Notes: generated by a model not told the origin, from the sequence alone. A DNA stretch of 64,000 nt from Pedococcus bigeumensis (GCF_006438965.1 NZ_RCZM01000007.1:62001-126000), one strand, 5' to 3'. Counted from the stretch's first letter, positions 18,248 to 27,469 are shown. Numbers and translations are program-made.

Positions 18248-18485
18248 GACGTGTTGCCGTGTGGTGGTCACGGGGCGGCGGTGTCCGGGGTTGGTGACGA
18301 CCTGTCGGCAACAAGTGCTGGGGCTGGGGGACGTGTTGCCGTGTGGTGGTCACGGGGCGGCGAATCCGGTGGTTCGTGACGACCTGTCGGCACCAAGTGC
18401 TGGGGCTGGGGGACGTGTTGCTGTGTGGTGGTCACGGGGCGGCGGTGTCCGGGGTTGGGTGACGACCTGTCGGCACCAAGTGCCG
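18248..18485. repeat. array of three 82-bp palindromic repeats
   Basis: Copies start at 18248, 18330 and 18412, exactly 82 bp apart. Each unit begins GACGTGTTGCYGTGTGGTGG, continues TCACGGGGCGGCG and ends GGTGACGACCTGTCGGCAMC-AAGTGC, so its ends and inner GGTCAC/GTGAC segments are inverted repeats. The array is flanked by two same-direction copies of GGTATGCCGGGTGG (18228 and 18490). A diverged two-copy array is at 34714. It fills the gap between tuf and a convergent GNAT gene. Confidence 0.85.
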
Positions 18486-18510
18486 GAGAGGTATGCCGGG
18501 TGGCCGGCTT

Positions 18511-19062
18511 CTAGGGGCGGGTGGCCGCGAAGTCGGCGGCGGTCAGCTCGTAGACCACCTCGCCGAGGTCGGCACCCGGGAGGGGATCGGCCCACTCCCT
18601 GATGTCGGTGCGGACGTGGCGCAGCCCGAGTCGCTGAAGGACGGCCCTGGAACGAACGTTCACGGCCATCGTCTCGGCCCAGACCAGGTCCAGTCCGACC
18701 GTCCCGAAGCCGTGCTCCAGCAGCCGCGTGGCACCTTCGGTGGCCAGGCCTCGGCCCCACGCGCGCTTGCGCAGCCGATACCCCAGCTCGGCCTGACCCT
18801 CCCCGGTCGGGGTCAGGCAGAACCACCCGACGAAGACCCCGTCCTCGAAGGCCGACCAGTAGCCCAGCCCCAGGGCGTCGTGCGCAGGGTCGGTGCGTCC
18901 AGGCATCCACACCTCGACCACCTCCTGCGGCTCGGTGCCCCGGCCCGTCAGAAACCCCATCACGTCGGGGTCGCCGTCGAGCTCGACCAGCAGGTCGCTG
19001 TCGTCGGCCTGCAGCGGCCGCAGCTCGAGCCGCGGCGTACGCAGGTGAGGCCGGGACATCAC
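18511..19062 (-). CDS. GNAT family N-acetyltransferase (RimJ/RimL-like)
   Basis: 183 residues from GTG 19062, or 182 from the adjacent ATG 19059. Begins L-R-T-P-R-L-E-L-R-P, a RimJ-type start, and carries the acetyl-CoA loop Y-R-L-R-K-R-A-W-G-R-G-L-A-T-E-G (about 95-110) and the N-V-R-S-R-A-V-L-Q-R-L-G motif (about 134-145). Acetylates an unknown amine, protein N-terminus or small molecule. The start overlaps the stop of the upstream flavoenzyme (GTGA), so the two are probably co-translated. Confidence 0.8.
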   Translation of the reverse strand: MMSRPHLRTPRLELRPLQADDSDLLVELDGDPDVMGFLTGRGTEPQEVVEVWMPGRTDPAHDALGLGYWSAFEDGVFVGWFCLTPTGEGQAELGYRLRKRAWGRGLATEGATRLLEHGFGTVGLDLVWAETMAVNVRSRAVLQRLGLRHVRTDIREWADPLPGADLGEVVYELTAADFAATRP

Positions 19063-20363
19063 GACGTCGTCTGCAACAGCTCAGGACCGATCTGCGACAC
19101 CGCGCCGACGCCCGACAGGCCCATCGTCAGGTCGAGCTCGGCCACGATGTTGGCCAGCACGTCGCGCACGCCGTCCCGACCGCCCAGGGCCAGGCCGTAG
19201 ATGTACGGCCTGCCGATCGCGACGGCATCGGCGCCGAGGGCGATCGCCTTGACGACGTCACTCCCCGTGCGGACCCCGCTGTCCAGGATCACCGGCAGGT
19301 CGGGGCCGGCAGCCGCACGCACCGACGGCAGGGCGTCAAGAGAGGCCACGGCGCCATCGACCTGGCGCCCACCGTGGTTGCTGACCACGAGTCCGCTGGC
19401 GCCAACCTCGACCGCTCGCCTGGCGTCGTCCGGGTGCAGGACCCCCTTGACCAGGAACGGCAGGTCGGTGCGGTCGCGCAGGGTGCCGAGCTGCTCCCAG
19501 GTGAGCCCCGGGTTCGAGTAGATGTCGAGGAAGGTCTCGACGGCCGCACGGGGCGTGGGGGAGCGGAGGTTGGTCCGCAGGTCGCCGGGGTGCTCGCGGC
19601 TGATCGACAGCAACGACCGCAGTGCGCCGACGGTGACCTTGACGTCGTCCTTGCCGCCACCTCCGGCTGCCTGAGCCGCCTTGTCGGCCACCCTGGCGCG
19701 GACGATCTCCTGGAACCGTGGGTCCGAGGTGTACTGCGCGATCCCGATGCCCTGGGAGAAGGGCAGCGACCCGAGGTTGAGGTCCTGCGGCCGCCAGCCG
19801 AGCATCGTCGTGTCGAGGGTGACGACGATCGCCTCGGCGCCGCTCGCGGCGGCGCGCGCCAGGAGGCTGTCGACGAGGGGCTCGTCGGTGGACCAGTAGA
19901 GCTGGAACCACCGGGGCGCCGACCCCATCGTGGCGGCCACGTCCTCCATCGACGAGCAGCCCTGGTTGGAGAGGATGTAGGGCAGGCCCAGCTCGGCAGC
20001 CGCCGCGCCGATCTCCAGGTCGCTGGTCCGGTGGACCAGGCCGGCTGCGCCGATCGGTGCCACCAGCAGGGGCGCAGGAAGCCGACGGCCGAGCAGCTCG
20101 ATGGAGAGGTTTCGCTCGGCCTGGCCCGGCAGCATCCGCGGCACGATCTGGTGGCGTTCGAAGGCGGCGCGGTTGGCGCGAACCGTCGCGCCCTCGCCCG
20201 CCCCACCCGCTACGTAGGCCCACGCACGAGGCGACATGGCGCTCGCGGCACGTCGCTCGAGCTCGGCGAAGTCCGCGGGGACGCTGGGTCGGTGGCCCAG
20301 CACCCCGGCGCGGTAGATCAGGCCCTGCCTGGTCCGACCCGGGCCCTGCGGCGGCGTCGTCAT
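19059..20363 (-). CDS. FMN-dependent alpha-hydroxy-acid oxidase, lactate 2-monooxygenase-like
   Basis: 434 residues from ATG 20363; a longer frame upstream is rejected. Has the alpha-hydroxy-acid dehydrogenase signature SNHGGRQVDG with the catalytic His (about residue 345), AYVAGGAGE near the N-terminus, FQLYWSTDE, and TLDTTMLGWRPQDL, which resembles the lactate 2-monooxygenase loop of Mycobacterium smegmatis. Probable reaction: oxidation of L-lactate or another 2-hydroxy acid by O2 with FMN. The exact substrate cannot be decided from sequence. Co-transcribed with the GNAT gene. Confidence 0.8.
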   Translation of the reverse strand: MTTPPQGPGRTRQGLIYRAGVLGHRPSVPADFAELERRAASAMSPRAWAYVAGGAGEGATVRANRAAFERHQIVPRMLPGQAERNLSIELLGRRLPAPLLVAPIGAAGLVHRTSDLEIGAAAAELGLPYILSNQGCSSMEDVAATMGSAPRWFQLYWSTDEPLVDSLLARAAASGAEAIVVTLDTTMLGWRPQDLNLGSLPFSQGIGIAQYTSDPRFQEIVRARVADKAAQAAGGGGKDDVKVTVGALRSLLSISREHPGDLRTNLRSPTPRAAVETFLDIYSNPGLTWEQLGTLRDRTDLPFLVKGVLHPDDARRAVEVGASGLVVSNHGGRQVDGAVASLDALPSVRAAAGPDLPVILDSGVRTGSDVVKAIALGADAVAIGRPYIYGLALGGRDGVRDVLANIVAELDLTMGLSGVGAVSQIGPELLQTTS

Positions 20364-20528
20364 GGGCCCGATCCTGCCAGTAGGCACACCTGCTCGCCTG
20401 TGAACCGCGCTGGCCTCCTGACAGCACCGTGACAGGTTCGCCACGGCTGGTTGCCAGCGCGGCGGCGCAGCCTCGGTGGAAGAGGGGCGCACCGCGGCGC
20501 CCCACAACCGAGAAGGAGTGCGCCCACG

Positions 20529-21107
20529 ATGCCCACCGTCAGCAAGTCCATGAAGATCGCCGCTGTAGGCGGGGTGGCGGCCATCGCGGCCGGACTCGGC
20601 GCCAGCGCAGCCATGGCGGACAGCAGCACGCCAACCCCGAGCGGAACCGCCACCACCGCACCGTCCCAGCCAGGTGCAGACGCCGGCCGTGGACCGGGCG
20701 GCCACGGTGGTCCGGCCGGACACCGAGGCGGACCCGGTGGCATGGACGCAGCCGCCCTCGCCACCAAGCTCGGTCTCACCGAGGCCAAGGTCAGCGCCGC
20801 CCTGGAGAAGGTCCGCGCCGCGCAGCAGCCTGCGACGCCCCCAGCGCAGGGCACCAAGCCGACCGACGCCGAACGCCAGGCCCGCGAGAAGGCGATGGTG
20901 ACGGCCCTCGCCAAGGAGCTCGGCGTCAGCCAGGCGAAGGTGCAGGCCGCGCTCGACGCGATCAAGGCCGACCGCGAGGCCAGCCACAAGACCGAGCTGT
21001 CCTCGCGCCTCGATGCCGCCGTGAAGGCAGGCACCCTGTCCGCCGCCGACAAGGCGTCGGTCCTCAAGGCGTTCGACGCCGGCGTCCTGGGCGGTGGGCG
21101 GCCCTAG
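20529..21107 (+). CDS. small secreted protein with two related helical segments
   Basis: 192 residues from ATG 20529 with GAGAAGGAGTG upstream. Signal peptide of about 30 residues (Lys, hydrophobic AAVGGVAAIAAGLGASAAMA, cleavage after A-M-A). Then a Thr/Pro/Gly/His-rich linker and two similar helical stretches, LATKLGLTEAKVSAALEKVR (about 78) and LAKELGVSQAKVQAALDAIK (about 122), each like a small DNA- or partner-binding helix pair. I do not recognise a named family. Divergent from the flavoenzyme gene, 165 bp between starts; a strong terminator follows. Confidence 0.75.
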   Translation: MPTVSKSMKIAAVGGVAAIAAGLGASAAMADSSTPTPSGTATTAPSQPGADAGRGPGGHGGPAGHRGGPGGMDAAALATKLGLTEAKVSAALEKVRAAQQPATPPAQGTKPTDAERQAREKAMVTALAKELGVSQAKVQAALDAIKADREASHKTELSSRLDAAVKAGTLSAADKASVLKAFDAGVLGGGRP

Positions 21108-21141
21108 CGCGGCCCTGGCGCGGCCCGAGCGCGACCCAGCC

Positions 21142-21184
21142 GGCCCCGGCCCCGTCCGTCCCCCCCACGGACGGGGCTGGGGCC
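21142..21184 (+). terminator. terminator after the small secreted protein
   Basis: 18-bp stem GGCCCCGGCCCCGTCCGT with ACGGACGGGGCTGGGGCC, one G-U pair, loop CCCCCCC. Located 35 bp after the stop. Confidence 0.75.
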
Positions 21185-21266
21185 TTGGCGCGCTCACGCC
21201 AGCCCGTCCGACCCTCGTCGTAGTCGCGCGGCCCCCAACCGCAGCGTTGCAGCGGCGGCTGGCACC

Positions 21267-21322
21267 CGGCATACCCGAGGGTGACGGCCGCTGCGCGACG
21301 CGCCACCGGTGCGGGTATGCCG
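21267..21322. repeat. outward-facing pair of GTATGCCG elements
   Basis: CGGCATACCCG (21267-21277) and CGGGTATGCCG (21312-21322) are perfect 11-bp inverted arms with a 34-nt loop. The arms are in the opposite order to most other pairs (GCATAC first). Located upstream of the rpsJ promoter region. Confidence 0.75.
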
Positions 21323-21339
21323 CGTGGCCCGGCCTCGAT

Positions 21340-21369
21340 TTGGTAGGTCACCGTCGGCTCTGGCACACT
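21340..21369 (+). promoter_or_regulatory. candidate S10 operon promoter
   Basis: TTGGTA (21340-21345), 18-bp spacer, CACACT (21364-21369). Weak by sequence but the only reasonable match in the region; it predicts a leader of about 260 nt. Confidence 0.35.
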
Positions 21370-21632
21370 GGACCGGTTGCTTGACGCGCGCCGTTGACCC
21401 ATGTCGACGCCGCCACCCCCGGTGCCACACCTCGAACCGCGCATACGTGCGCGGGGCGACACTCCAGGGAAGCGCAAGCCCCGGCTCTGCCGGTCAATCC
21501 GATCCGCACGACCGCGTGAAAACGCATGTCGTCCGGCCGCGAAGCGGGTGCGACACACCCGACCGCGGGGGTCGGAGAAGGCCACAAGAACCGGCCAAGC
21601 TAGATGTTCGGCGAGAGAGAGACGTAACGGAG
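21370..21632 (+). other. S10 operon leader RNA, candidate structured element
   Basis: No gene. Contains the hairpin CCGCGCA-TACG-TGCGCGG (about 21437-21454) and the segment GCGACACACCCGACCGCGGG followed by GGTCGGAGAAGGCC (21550-21583), which matches the rpsL leader (13589-13622). AACGGAG precedes the rpsJ start. Confidence 0.45.
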
Positions 21633-21941
21633 ATGGCGGGACAGAAGATCCGCATCCGCTTGAAGTCGTATGACCATGAGGTCATCGACAACTCGGCGCG
21701 CAAGATTGTCGACACGGTGACCCGTGCTGGCGCGACGGTAGTCGGCCCTGTGCCGCTGCCCACGGAGAAGAACGTCTTCGTGGTCATCCGTTCGCCCCAC
21801 AAGTACAAGGACAGCCGCGAGCACTTCGAGATGCGCACCCACAAGCGCTTGATCGACATCATCGACCCGACGCCGAAGGCCGTCGACTCGCTGATGCGTC
21901 TCGACCTGCCGGCAGACGTCAACATCGAGATCAAGCTCTGA
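21633..21941 (+). CDS. rpsJ: 30S ribosomal protein S10
   Basis: 102 residues from ATG 21633 ([15 protein letters not shown]), the standard start; the longer open frame upstream is leader sequence. Head protein of the 30S subunit and, in other bacteria, the NusE transcription factor. First gene of the S10 operon. Confidence 0.97.
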   Translation: MAGQKIRIRLKSYDHEVIDNSARKIVDTVTRAGATVVGPVPLPTEKNVFVVIRSPHKYKDSREHFEMRTHKRLIDIIDPTPKAVDSLMRLDLPADVNIEIKL

Positions 21942-21951
21942 GGCTGGCGAA

Positions 21952-22608
21952 ATGACCACCACTGCTACCAAGACCGTGAAGGGTGTACTGGGCAAGAAGC
22001 TCGGTATGACCCAGGTGTGGGATGCCGAGAACCGGCTCATCCCCGTCACCGTCATCGAGGCGGGCCCCTGCGTTGTGACGCAGGTCCGGGCCGCTGCGAA
22101 GGACGGCTACGACGCCGTCCAGATCGCCTTCGGCGCCATCGACCCCCGCAAGGTGACCAAGCCCCTGACCGGGCACTTCGAGAAGGCCGGCGTGACCCCG
22201 CGTCGCCACCTCGTGGAGCTCCGTACCGCTGACGCCGCCGAGTACACGCTCGGCCAGGAAGTCACGGTCGAGACCTTCGAGGCCGGCCAGGAGATCGACG
22301 TCACCGGAACCACCAAGGGCAAGGGCTTTGCCGGCGTCATGAAGCGTCACGGCTTCCACGGCGTCAGCTCCTCCCACGGTTCCCACAAGAACCACCGCAA
22401 GCCTGGCTCGATCGGTGGCTGTGCCACCCCGGGTCGCGTGTTCAAGGGCATGCGCATGGCTGGCCGGATGGGTGGCGAGCGTCAGACCACCCAGAACCTC
22501 ACGATCCACGCCGTGGACGTGGAGCGGGGCCTGTTGCTGATCAAGGGTGCCGTTCCCGGCCCCCGCAACGGCACTGTCCTCGTCCGCACGGCCGCGAAGG
22601 GAGCCTGA
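21952..22608 (+). CDS. rplC: 50S ribosomal protein L3
   Basis: 218 residues from ATG 21952. Contains [12 protein letters not shown] at the N-terminus and the conserved [15 protein letters not shown] loop that reaches the peptidyl-transferase centre. Lies 10 bp after rpsJ and 5 bp before rplD. Confidence 0.96.
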   Translation: MTTTATKTVKGVLGKKLGMTQVWDAENRLIPVTVIEAGPCVVTQVRAAAKDGYDAVQIAFGAIDPRKVTKPLTGHFEKAGVTPRRHLVELRTADAAEYTLGQEVTVETFEAGQEIDVTGTTKGKGFAGVMKRHGFHGVSSSHGSHKNHRKPGSIGGCATPGRVFKGMRMAGRMGGERQTTQNLTIHAVDVERGLLLIKGAVPGPRNGTVLVRTAAKGA

Positions 22609-22613
22609 GCCAG

Positions 22614-23657
22614 ATGGCAACCACAACTGTCGCTGCTGACCTGCCCGCCGAGATCTTCGACGTCCAGGTCAACGTTCCGCTGATCCACCAGGTCGTCGTG
22701 GCCCAGCTGGCCGCCGCGCGTCAGGGCACGCACTCCACCAAGACCCGCGGCGAAGTCCGCGGTGGTGGCCGCAAGCCCTACCGCCAGAAGGGCACCGGCC
22801 GCGCCCGTCAGGGCTCGACCCGCGCCCCGCAGTTCGCCGGCGGTGGCGTCGTCCACGGCCCGCAGCCGCGTGACTACAGCCAGCGGACCCCCAAGAAGAT
22901 GAAGGCTGCCGCCCTGCGCGGTGCCCTCTCCGATCGGGCCCGCCACGACCGCGTGCACGTCGTCGAGTCCCTTGTGACCGGCACTGCGCCGTCCACCAAG
23001 GACGCGCTCGCGCTGCTCGCCGGTCTGACCGACCGCCCGAACCTGCTCGTCGTGCTCGACCGCAGCGACCTCGTGTCGCTGAAGTCGGTCCGCAACCTCG
23101 ACGGTGTGCACGTGCTCGCCGCCGACCAGCTCAACACGTATGACGTGCTGTGCGCGGACGATGTCGTGTTCACCAAGGCTGCCCTGGAGGCGTTCGTCAC
23201 CAAGGCCCAGCCCGTGGGTGGCGTGATCGAGGTCGAGATCGTCGACGACGCTCCCGCCAAGGCCGACAAGCCGGCCAAGGCTGCCAAGACTGAGAAGTCC
23301 GAGGCCACGGCCGACAAGCCTGCCAAGGCTGAGAAGCCGGCCAAGGCCGAGAAGCCCGCCAAGGCTGACAAGCCCGCCAAGGCTGACAAGCCCGCCAAGG
23401 CTGAGAAGTCCGACGAGGCCACCGACGGTGGCTTCGGCGCCGACTCGGCTGCCGCCCTCGAGGACGGCTCCGCTCCGGAGGGCTTCGAGGTCAAGGGCAA
23501 CAAGGACTCGATGAAGTTCCACGTCCCCGGCTCCCGCTGGTACGACGCGACCGTCGCTGAGGTCTGGTTCCGCACTGCGGATGCCGCCGAAGCTGCCGGT
23601 TTCGTCCCCGCCGGTGGCGCTGCCGCCCAGGACGTGGATGAGGAGGAGACCAAGTGA
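22614..23657 (+). CDS. rplD: 50S ribosomal protein L4 with long tail and extra C-terminal domain
   Basis: 347 residues, well over the usual 205-220. Residues 1-211 are normal L4, including the extended loop ([18 protein letters not shown]) that lines the exit tunnel. Residues about 213-270 are Ala/Lys/Pro/Asp/Glu repeats of the type P-A-K-A-(D/E)-K. Residues about 283-335 are a compact domain with [22 protein letters not shown] and A-E-A-A-G-F, nearly the same as the C-terminus of L17 in this window. I see no frameshift; the frame runs to a GTGA overlap with rplW. Confidence 0.95.
   Translation: MATTTVAADLPAEIFDVQVNVPLIHQVVVAQLAAARQGTHSTKTRGEVRGGGRKPYRQKGTGRARQGSTRAPQFAGGGVVHGPQPRDYSQRTPKKMKAAALRGALSDRARHDRVHVVESLVTGTAPSTKDALALLAGLTDRPNLLVVLDRSDLVSLKSVRNLDGVHVLAADQLNTYDVLCADDVVFTKAALEAFVTKAQPVGGVIEVEIVDDAPAKADKPAKAAKTEKSEATADKPAKAEKPAKAEKPAKADKPAKADKPAKAEKSDEATDGGFGADSAAALEDGSAPEGFEVKGNKDSMKFHVPGSRWYDATVAEVWFRTADAAEAAGFVPAGGAAAQDVDEEETK
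23258..23411 (+). repeat. low-complexity Ala-Lys-Pro repeat inside rplD
   Basis: Tandem imperfect 18-bp units (AAGGCYGASAAGCCSGCC) encoding A-(E/D)-K-P-A-K; four or more consecutive units are almost identical in DNA, so the segment may vary in length between strains. Confidence 0.8.
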
Positions 23658-23965
23658 GCACCCAGTCTGCTCTGTACGGCAAGGACCCGCGCGACATTCT
23701 GATCGCACCGGTCGTTTCCGAGAAGTCGTACTCGCTGCTCGACCAGGGCAAGTACACCTTCATCGTCGACCCGCGGGCGAACAAGACGGAGATCAAGATC
23801 GCCGTCGAGCGCGTCTTCAACGTCAAGGTTGACTCCGTCCACACCCTCAACCGTGTCGGCAAGACCCGCCGCACCCGGTTCGGCATCGGCAAGCGCAAGG
23901 ACACCAAGCGTGCGATCGTCACCCTCCGCGAGGGCTCGATTGACATCTTCGGTGCCGGCGCCTGA
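23654..23965 (+). CDS. rplW: 50S ribosomal protein L23
   Basis: 103 residues from GTG 23654, overlapping the rplD stop (GTGA). Contains [11 protein letters not shown] and the [12 protein letters not shown] motif. Located at the tunnel exit, docking site for trigger factor and SRP. Confidence 0.96.
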   Translation: MSTQSALYGKDPRDILIAPVVSEKSYSLLDQGKYTFIVDPRANKTEIKIAVERVFNVKVDSVHTLNRVGKTRRTRFGIGKRKDTKRAIVTLREGSIDIFGAGA

Positions 23966-24000
23966 CGGAATCGCTGAAGAGACGTAAGGGATTACGAACT

Positions 24001-24831
24001 ATGGGTATCCGCAAGTACAAGCCGACCACGCCTGGCCGCCGAGGCTCCAGCGTCGCCGACTTCGTCGAGGTCACGCGCTCCACGCCTGAGAAGTCGCTGG
24101 TGCGCCCCCTCACGAAGTCCGGTGGCCGCAACAGCAACGGCCGGATCACCACCCGTCACATCGGTGGTGGACACAAGCGCGCCTACCGCGTCATCGACTT
24201 CCGTCGCCATGACAAGGACGGCGTGCCGGCCAAGGTCGCTCACATCGAGTACGACCCCAACCGCACTGCGCGCATCGCGCTGCTGCACTACGCCGACGGT
24301 GAGAAGCGCTACATCCTGGCCCCCAAGGGCCTGGAGCAGGGCGCCAACATCGAGAACGGCCCCGCGGCCGACATCAAGGCCGGCAACAGCCTGCCGCTGC
24401 GCAACATCCCGACCGGTACGGTCATCCACGCTGTCGAGCTCAAGCCCGGTGGTGGCGCGAAGATCGCCCGTTCCGCTGGTGTGCGTGTGCAGCTCGTCGC
24501 CAAGGACGGCCCCTACGCCCAGCTGCGTATGCCGTCCGGTGAGATCCGCAACGTCGACCTGCGCTGCCGCGCGACGGTCGGCGAGGTCGGCAACGCCGAG
24601 CAGTCCAACATCAACTGGGGCAAGGCCGGCCGGATGAGGTGGAAGGGCAAGCGCCCGACCGTCCGTGGTGTCGCCATGAACCCGGTCGACCACCCGCACG
24701 GTGGTGGCGAGGGTAAGACGTCCGGTGGACGTCACCCCGTCAGCCCGTGGGGTCAGGCCGAAGGCCGTACCCGCCGTCCTGGCAAGCCGAGCGACAAGAT
24801 GATCGTTCGCCGCCGTCGTAAGAAGCGCTGA
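24001..24831 (+). CDS. rplB: 50S ribosomal protein L2
   Basis: 276 residues from ATG 24001. Contains [13 protein letters not shown] near the N-terminus and the conserved [15 protein letters not shown] segment with the functionally important His. Peptidyl-transferase and subunit-bridge protein. Confidence 0.97.
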   Translation: MGIRKYKPTTPGRRGSSVADFVEVTRSTPEKSLVRPLTKSGGRNSNGRITTRHIGGGHKRAYRVIDFRRHDKDGVPAKVAHIEYDPNRTARIALLHYADGEKRYILAPKGLEQGANIENGPAADIKAGNSLPLRNIPTGTVIHAVELKPGGGAKIARSAGVRVQLVAKDGPYAQLRMPSGEIRNVDLRCRATVGEVGNAEQSNINWGKAGRMRWKGKRPTVRGVAMNPVDHPHGGGEGKTSGGRHPVSPWGQAEGRTRRPGKPSDKMIVRRRRKKR

Positions 24832-24849
24832 GAAGGAGCCTGAGAAACC

Positions 24850-25131
24850 ATGCCTCGTAGCTTGAAGAAGGGCCCCTTCATCGACGGCCACCTTCAGAAG
24901 AAGGTCGACGTCCAGAACGAAGCGGGCACCAAGAACGTCATCAAGACCTGGTCGCGTCGGTCGGTCGTGAGCCCCGACATGCTGGGTCACACCCTCGCCG
25001 TGCACGACGGTCGCAAGCACGTCCCGGTGTTCGTCACCGAGTCGATGGTTGGCCACAAGCTCGGTGAGTTCGCACCGACCCGCACGTTCAAGGGTCACGT
25101 GAAGGACGACAAGAAGGGGCGTCGTCGCTGA
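24850..25131 (+). CDS. rpsS: 30S ribosomal protein S19
   Basis: 93 residues from ATG 24850, starting [12 protein letters not shown]. Standard length. Stop overlaps the rplV start (TGATG). Confidence 0.97.
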   Translation: MPRSLKKGPFIDGHLQKKVDVQNEAGTKNVIKTWSRRSVVSPDMLGHTLAVHDGRKHVPVFVTESMVGHKLGEFAPTRTFKGHVKDDKKGRRR

Positions 25132-25532
25132 TGGCCGCCTCTACCGAGAACAAGGACAACGTGATGGAAGCCAAGGCGAGTGCGCGGCACGTCCGCGTCA
25201 CGCCCCAGAAGGCCCGCCGCATGGTGGACCTGATCCGTGGCAAGCAGGCCGTCGAGGCCATTGCTGTGCTCCGGTTCGCGCCGCAGTACGCGTCTGACCC
25301 GGTGCAGAAGGTGCTCGAGAGCGCCATCGCCAACCTCCGGGTCAAGGCGGACAAGGCCTCTGAGGCATTCGACGAGACCAACCTGGTCATCAGCGAAGCC
25401 TTCGTCGACGAAGGTCCGACCATGAAGCGGTTCCGCCCGCGGGCCCAGGGCCGCGCGGCACGCATCAACAAGCGGACCAGCCACATCACCGTGGTCGTCA
25501 CGCCGAAGACCACCAAGGGAGGCACCCGCTAA
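25131..25532 (+). CDS. rplV: 50S ribosomal protein L22
   Basis: 133 residues from ATG 25131. Core from [13 protein letters not shown] to R-T-S-H-I-T-V-V-V, including the beta-hairpin loop region at the tunnel constriction ([12 protein letters not shown]). ATG 25164 would give a shorter form starting at the core. Stop overlaps rpsC start (TAATG). Confidence 0.96.
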   Translation: MAASTENKDNVMEAKASARHVRVTPQKARRMVDLIRGKQAVEAIAVLRFAPQYASDPVQKVLESAIANLRVKADKASEAFDETNLVISEAFVDEGPTMKRFRPRAQGRAARINKRTSHITVVVTPKTTKGGTR

Positions 25533-26356
25533 TGGGTCAGAAGGTCAACCCGCACGGCTTCCGCCTCGGTATCACCACCGAGCACAAGAGCCGCTGGTTC
25601 GCTGACTCCACCAAGGAGGGTCAGCGGTACCGCGACTACGTCAAGGAAGACGTCGCCATCCGCAAGCTCATGTCCGAGGGCATGGAGCGGGCCGGCATCT
25701 CCCGCGTCGAGATCGAGCGCACCCGTGACCGCGTCCGTGTGGACATCCACACGGCCCGTCCCGGAATCGTCATCGGTCGTCGTGGCGCCGAGGCCGACCG
25801 CATCCGCGGCGAGCTCGAGAAGCTCACCGGCAAGCAGGTCCAGCTGAACATCCTCGAGGTCAAGAACCCCGAGGTCGACAGCCAGCTCGTTGCACAGGGC
25901 ATCGCCGAGCAGCTTTCTGCTCGTGTGTCGTTCCGTCGTGCGATGCGCAAGGGCATGCAGTCCGCCACCCGCGCCGGCGCCAAGGGCATCCGTGTCCAGG
26001 TCTCCGGTCGCCTCGGCGGCGCCGAGATGTCTCGCACCGAGTTCTACCGCGAGGGTCGCGTCCCGCTGCACACCCTGCGTGCGCAGATCGACTACGGCTT
26101 CTACGAGGCCCGCACCACCTTCGGCCGCATCGGCGTCAAGGTGTGGATCTACAAGGGCGACGTCACCGCTCGCGAGCTGGCCCAGCAGCAGGCTGCTGCG
26201 CCGCGCCCGAGCCGTGGCCCGCGTCGTGAGGGTGCCGACCGTCCGGCCCGCGCTCGTCGCGAGCGTCCGGAGGGCACCGCCACCGAGACCGCTGCTGAGG
26301 CTCCCGCCGCTGAGGCGACCGCAGCCGCAGCCAGCACTGAGGGAGAGCAGTCCTGA
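25532..26356 (+). CDS. rpsC: 30S ribosomal protein S3
   Basis: 274 residues from ATG 25532. N-terminal [15 protein letters not shown] domain with G-R-R-G-A-E, and the [12 protein letters not shown] motif. The last 55 or so residues are an Arg/Ala/Glu-rich tail common in actinobacterial S3. mRNA entry and helicase site of the 30S. Confidence 0.96.
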   Translation: MGQKVNPHGFRLGITTEHKSRWFADSTKEGQRYRDYVKEDVAIRKLMSEGMERAGISRVEIERTRDRVRVDIHTARPGIVIGRRGAEADRIRGELEKLTGKQVQLNILEVKNPEVDSQLVAQGIAEQLSARVSFRRAMRKGMQSATRAGAKGIRVQVSGRLGGAEMSRTEFYREGRVPLHTLRAQIDYGFYEARTTFGRIGVKVWIYKGDVTARELAQQQAAAPRPSRGPRREGADRPARARRERPEGTATETAAEAPAAEATAAAASTEGEQS

Positions 26357-26357
26357 C

Positions 26358-26777
26358 ATGTTGATTCCTCGTCGAGTCAAGCACCGCAAGCAGCACCACC
26401 CGGGTCGCTCGGGCGCTGCGAAGGGTGGCACCAAGATCGCGTTCGGCGACTACGGCATCCAGGCCCTCGAGCCCGCCTACGTCACCAACCGTCAGATCGA
26501 GTCCGCTCGTATTGCGATGACGCGTTACATGAAGCGTGGTGGAAAGGTGTGGATCAACATCTACCCCGACCGCCCGCTGACCAAGAAGCCGGCCGAGACC
26601 CGCATGGGTTCCGGTAAGGGCTCCCCCGAGTGGTGGATCGCCAACATCAAGCCTGGTCGCGTGATGTTCGAGGTGAACGGTGTGACCGAAGAGGTCGCCC
26701 GTGAGGCCATGCGTCTGGCGATGCACAAGCTCCCCATGAAGTGCCGCTTCGTTCGGCGTGAAGGTGGTGACATCTGA
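26358..26777 (+). CDS. rplP: 50S ribosomal protein L16
   Basis: 139 residues from ATG 26358 ([13 protein letters not shown]), the standard start; the open frame extending upstream into rpsC is a shadow. Contains G-K-G-S-P-E-W-W and R-M-G-S-G-K-G. Stop overlaps rpmC (TGATG). Confidence 0.97.
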   Translation: MLIPRRVKHRKQHHPGRSGAAKGGTKIAFGDYGIQALEPAYVTNRQIESARIAMTRYMKRGGKVWINIYPDRPLTKKPAETRMGSGKGSPEWWIANIKPGRVMFEVNGVTEEVAREAMRLAMHKLPMKCRFVRREGGDI

Positions 26778-27031
26778 TGGCAGTCGGATCCAAGGACCTG
26801 GTGTCGGAGAACCTTCGTGGTCTCGACGACGACCGTCTGGTCGACGAGCTCCGCAAGGCCAAGGAGGAGCTGTTCAACCTCCGGTTCCAGTCGGCCACCG
26901 GCCAGCTGGACAACCACGGCCGCCTGCGCGCCGTCCGCAAGGACATCGCCCGCATCTACACCGAGCTGCGTGAGCGCGAGCTCGGGATCGGGCAGAGCCC
27001 GAGTGTCGAAGCCAAGGAGGAGTCGGCATGA
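26777..27031 (+). CDS. rpmC: 50S ribosomal protein L29
   Basis: 84 residues. Two-helix protein with [14 protein letters not shown] and the [12 protein letters not shown] motif. Slightly longer than average owing to a C-terminal acidic tail. Overlaps rplP by one base and rpsQ by four (ATGA). Confidence 0.95.
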   Translation: MAVGSKDLVSENLRGLDDDRLVDELRKAKEELFNLRFQSATGQLDNHGRLRAVRKDIARIYTELRERELGIGQSPSVEAKEESA

Positions 27032-27318
27032 CCAAGAACGTGAAGGATGAGGCCGTGACGGCTGAAGACCGTAACTACCGCAAGACCCGCCAGGGTTACG
27101 TGGTCAGCGACAAGATGGACAAGACCGTCGTGGTCGAGGTCGAGGACCGCGTCAAGCACGCGCTCTACGGCAAGGTCCTGCGTCGCTCCAGCAAGGTCAA
27201 GGCCCACGACGAGGACAACGCCGCCGGTATCGGTGACCGCGTCTCGATCATGGAGACCCGCCCACTCTCAGCCACCAAGCGCTGGCGCGTGGTGGAGATC
27301 CTCGAGAAGGCCAAGTAG
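27028..27318 (+). CDS. rpsQ: 30S ribosomal protein S17
   Basis: 96 residues from ATG 27028. Contains [15 protein letters not shown] and the [13 protein letters not shown] loop. Last gene before a 150-bp gap that carries an inverted repeat. Confidence 0.96.
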   Translation: MTKNVKDEAVTAEDRNYRKTRQGYVVSDKMDKTVVVEVEDRVKHALYGKVLRRSSKVKAHDEDNAAGIGDRVSIMETRPLSATKRWRVVEILEKAK

Positions 27319-27350
27319 TTCAAAGGCGCAGTAACACCTCAGCATCCGCC

Positions 27351-27395
27351 GCCCACGCGGCATACCGGAGAAACCACCGGGTATGCCGCGCGGGC
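27351..27395. repeat. outward-facing pair of the GGTATGCCGCG element
   Basis: GCCCACGCGGCATACC (27351-27366) pairs with GGTATGCCGCGCGGGC (27380-27395) at 15 of 16 positions. Lies between rpsQ and rplN, the junction of the S10 and spc operons. The remaining gap to 27469 shows GACAGGAG before rplN but no clear promoter. Confidence 0.85.
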
Positions 27396-27469
27396 ACGGA
27401 AAACAAGCCCCCCACAGTTCGGCAAGGCTCACCTTGCGTGAGAACCAGCTCGACGACAGGAGTTAGACA

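Noticed and set aside
18248-18485. CRISPR array
   Set aside because: Units touch each other without unique spacers, there are only three, and no cas genes are near.
20364-21272. Extension of the lactate monooxygenase-like frame to 21272
   Set aside because: It would overlap the well-supported divergent secreted-protein gene and gives Ala/Arg-rich sequence without family similarity.
23258-23411. Frameshift or assembly error in rplD
   Set aside because: The reading frame stays open through the tail, and the same C-terminal domain occurs on L17, so the extension is genuine.
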